Origin: an uncultured Eubacteriales bacterium
Lineage (GTDB): Bacteria; Bacillota; Clostridia; UMGS1840
Direction of reading: 5' to 3'
Assembly (NCBI GenBank): GCA_900555525.1
Contig: USLP01000075.1
Location: 1-6,658, forward strand
Length of the DNA: 6,658 nucleotides
Shown: positions 5,497-6,658 of the stretch, one piece after another
Layout of the letters: each line of letters opens with the position of its first letter
Position numbering within the stretch: the stretch's first letter is position 1
Notes under the pieces: model-generated
The model's input: only the letters and a program-made list of their open reading frames with translations
What the model was told of the DNA's origin: nothing
Databases searched by the model: none
Translations under genes and position numbers: made by a program

Positions 5497-6658
5497 TGAA
5501 CGTTATAAAAGAGATAGCTCCCCTGTTTATACTGCTTTTTATATGCACGCTTGACGGTTATTCCATGATGAGCTACCGTCTTCCCACAAAGCGTGCTTAC
5601 GCCTGCTTTGCGGCGATTACAGTCTTTTGCCTTGCGGTAAATTCTTATATTGCGGTTTTATTCGGAGCTGATTATCTAAAAAAAGTTATATTTTTCACAA
5701 TAGGTCTCCCCTACTTTGCGCTTATACTTTTTATAACAAAGGATAAAATTTCACAGACTGTTTTTAATTTTTGGCTATGGATTAATGTTTATGAAATAAT
5801 AACAGGACTTTGCGAGTTTGTAAATAATTTTACCCTGCGCAGTCATTTTTTTCTTACGCTAATTGAGTTTATTCTGCTTTGCATTTACTTTTTCGTTTAC
5901 AATAAAATTCTCAAAAAAAAGCACAAACAAATTATGGAAACGCTTGAAATTAACTGGAACATATTTTCGCTTATTCCGTTTTTGTTTACAGTACTTATTT
6001 ATCTTACAAACCGATTTTTTCATAACTATTTACTTCTATGCACTATCTATGCGCTTATGCTGTCGGTCTACATTCTTATATTTTACACATTCAAAACGGC
6101 ATTGGATTCTATGGAACGAAAACGCCTTGCAGACAGCTTAAAAGAACAGATTTCACTGCAAAAAAAACAACACGAAATGTATCTTAAGTCGTCGGAAACG
6201 GAGCGGATATTCAGGCATGACGCACGCCACAGAGACGCCCTTATATTAAACTGCTTACAGCAGGGCGACACGGACGGCGCCGTAAAGCTCTTGGAAAAAG
6301 AGATGACCACTCTCAAATCCCACAATACGGTATTCTGTGAAAATACGCTTATAAATGCCGCTATTACGGAATATATGCAAAAAGCGCAGAAAAATGGGTT
6401 TGATTTTCGGGCGGTCATAAAGCTGCCGAAAAGCCTCGGCATTGACGAATCCGAATTTTGCGTTATGCTGTCAAACCTGCTTGAAAACAGCTGTGAATCG
6501 GCAAAAAGCTATATTAAGGCTGAAATAAAATATTTAAACAGTCAAATATCAGTCAATATAAAAAATGACTATGAACATAATCTCGAAAAAGATGAAAACG
6601 GAAATTACATAACTACAAAAACGCACGGAACGGGACTCGGCTTAAAAAGCGTCGGCGC
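5493..6658 (+). CDS. AgrC-like GHKL sensor histidine kinase, 3' end outside window
   Basis: The frame stays open from ATG 5493 to the right edge, 388 codons. The N-terminal half is a polytopic membrane domain with about seven hydrophobic segments (roughly residues 5-25, 35-59, 65-83, 90-110, 119-139, 156-174, 179-201), then a coiled-coil linker (207-240). The phosphoacceptor block is FRHDARHRDAL with His242. The GHKL ATP-binding domain shows NLLENSCESA (Asn332), then VNIKNDYEHN, and GTGLGLKS near the edge, so little is missing. This layout is typical of AgrC-type kinases that sense peptide signals, but no agrB or agrD-like gene is in the window, so the ligand is unknown. The gene overlaps the regulator's stop codon. 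GGAGG (5484-5488) is 4 bases from ATG 5493 and 7 from ATG 5496, so the second ATG, overlapping as TGATG, may be the true start. Confidence 0.92.
   Translation, partial: MMNVIKEIAPLFILLFICTLDGYSMMSYRLPTKRAYACFAAITVFCLAVNSYIAVLFGADYLKKVIFFTIGLPYFALILFITKDKISQTVFNFWLWINVYEIITGLCEFVNNFTLRSHFFLTLIEFILLCIYFFVYNKILKKKHKQIMETLEINWNIFSLIPFLFTVLIYLTNRFFHNYLLLCTIYALMLSVYILIFYTFKTALDSMERKRLADSLKEQISLQKKQHEMYLKSSETERIFRHDARHRDALILNCLQQGDTDGAVKLLEKEMTTLKSHNTVFCENTLINAAITEYMQKAQKNGFDFRAVIKLPKSLGIDESEFCVMLSNLLENSCESAKSYIKAEIKYLNSQISVNIKNDYEHNLEKDENGNYITTKTHGTGLGLKSVG

Noticed and set aside
5863..6442. Open frames on both strands inside the AgrC-like kinase gene (5863-6141 plus, 6083-6442 minus)
   Set aside because: The continuous frame from 5493 to the window end carries the kinase motifs across this whole stretch, so these are shadows.

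Overview
The window looks like chromosomal DNA from a low-to-moderate GC Firmicute, probably a gut-type Clostridium relative. This rests on YesM/AraC-type and LytTR/GHKL-type two-component genes, sigma-A promoters of TTGACA/17/TATAAT form, AGGAGG-type ribosome binding sites, and A+T-rich intergenic DNA. No database search was possible, so the taxonomy is inference.

Layout: (1) 1-1892, plus strand: the last 50 codons of an AraC-family DNA-binding protein, then 2 bases later a complete YesM-like sensor histidine kinase, so probably one two-component operon. (2) 1891-1915: a symmetrical hairpin terminator shared with the convergent operon. (3) 3932-1914, minus strand: an operon of two tandem-duplicated calcineurin-like metallophosphoesterases behind a near-consensus promoter. 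The first gene keeps the catalytic set. The second is a full-length paralogue that has lost most metal ligands and looks like a pseudoenzyme. (4) 3975-4143, plus strand: tRNA-Pro(UGG) with its own consensus promoter and a 16-bp terminator stem. (5) 4144-4738: A+T-rich DNA holding a decayed gene remnant (about 4275-4541) with no start codon. (6) 4739-6658, plus strand: a consensus promoter, a LytTR response-regulator gene broken by a frameshift inside its receiver domain, and an overlapping AgrC-like GHKL sensor kinase that runs off the window end.

Two systems have the normal logic of membrane kinase plus DNA-binding regulator: YesM-like with AraC at the left, AgrC-like with LytTR at the right. 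The right-hand one appears broken at the regulator while its promoter, ribosome binding sites and kinase remain intact, suggesting recent inactivation, strain variation or an assembly error. No wholly new system is evident. The most unusual element is the conserved, apparently inactive phosphoesterase paired with its active-looking twin.
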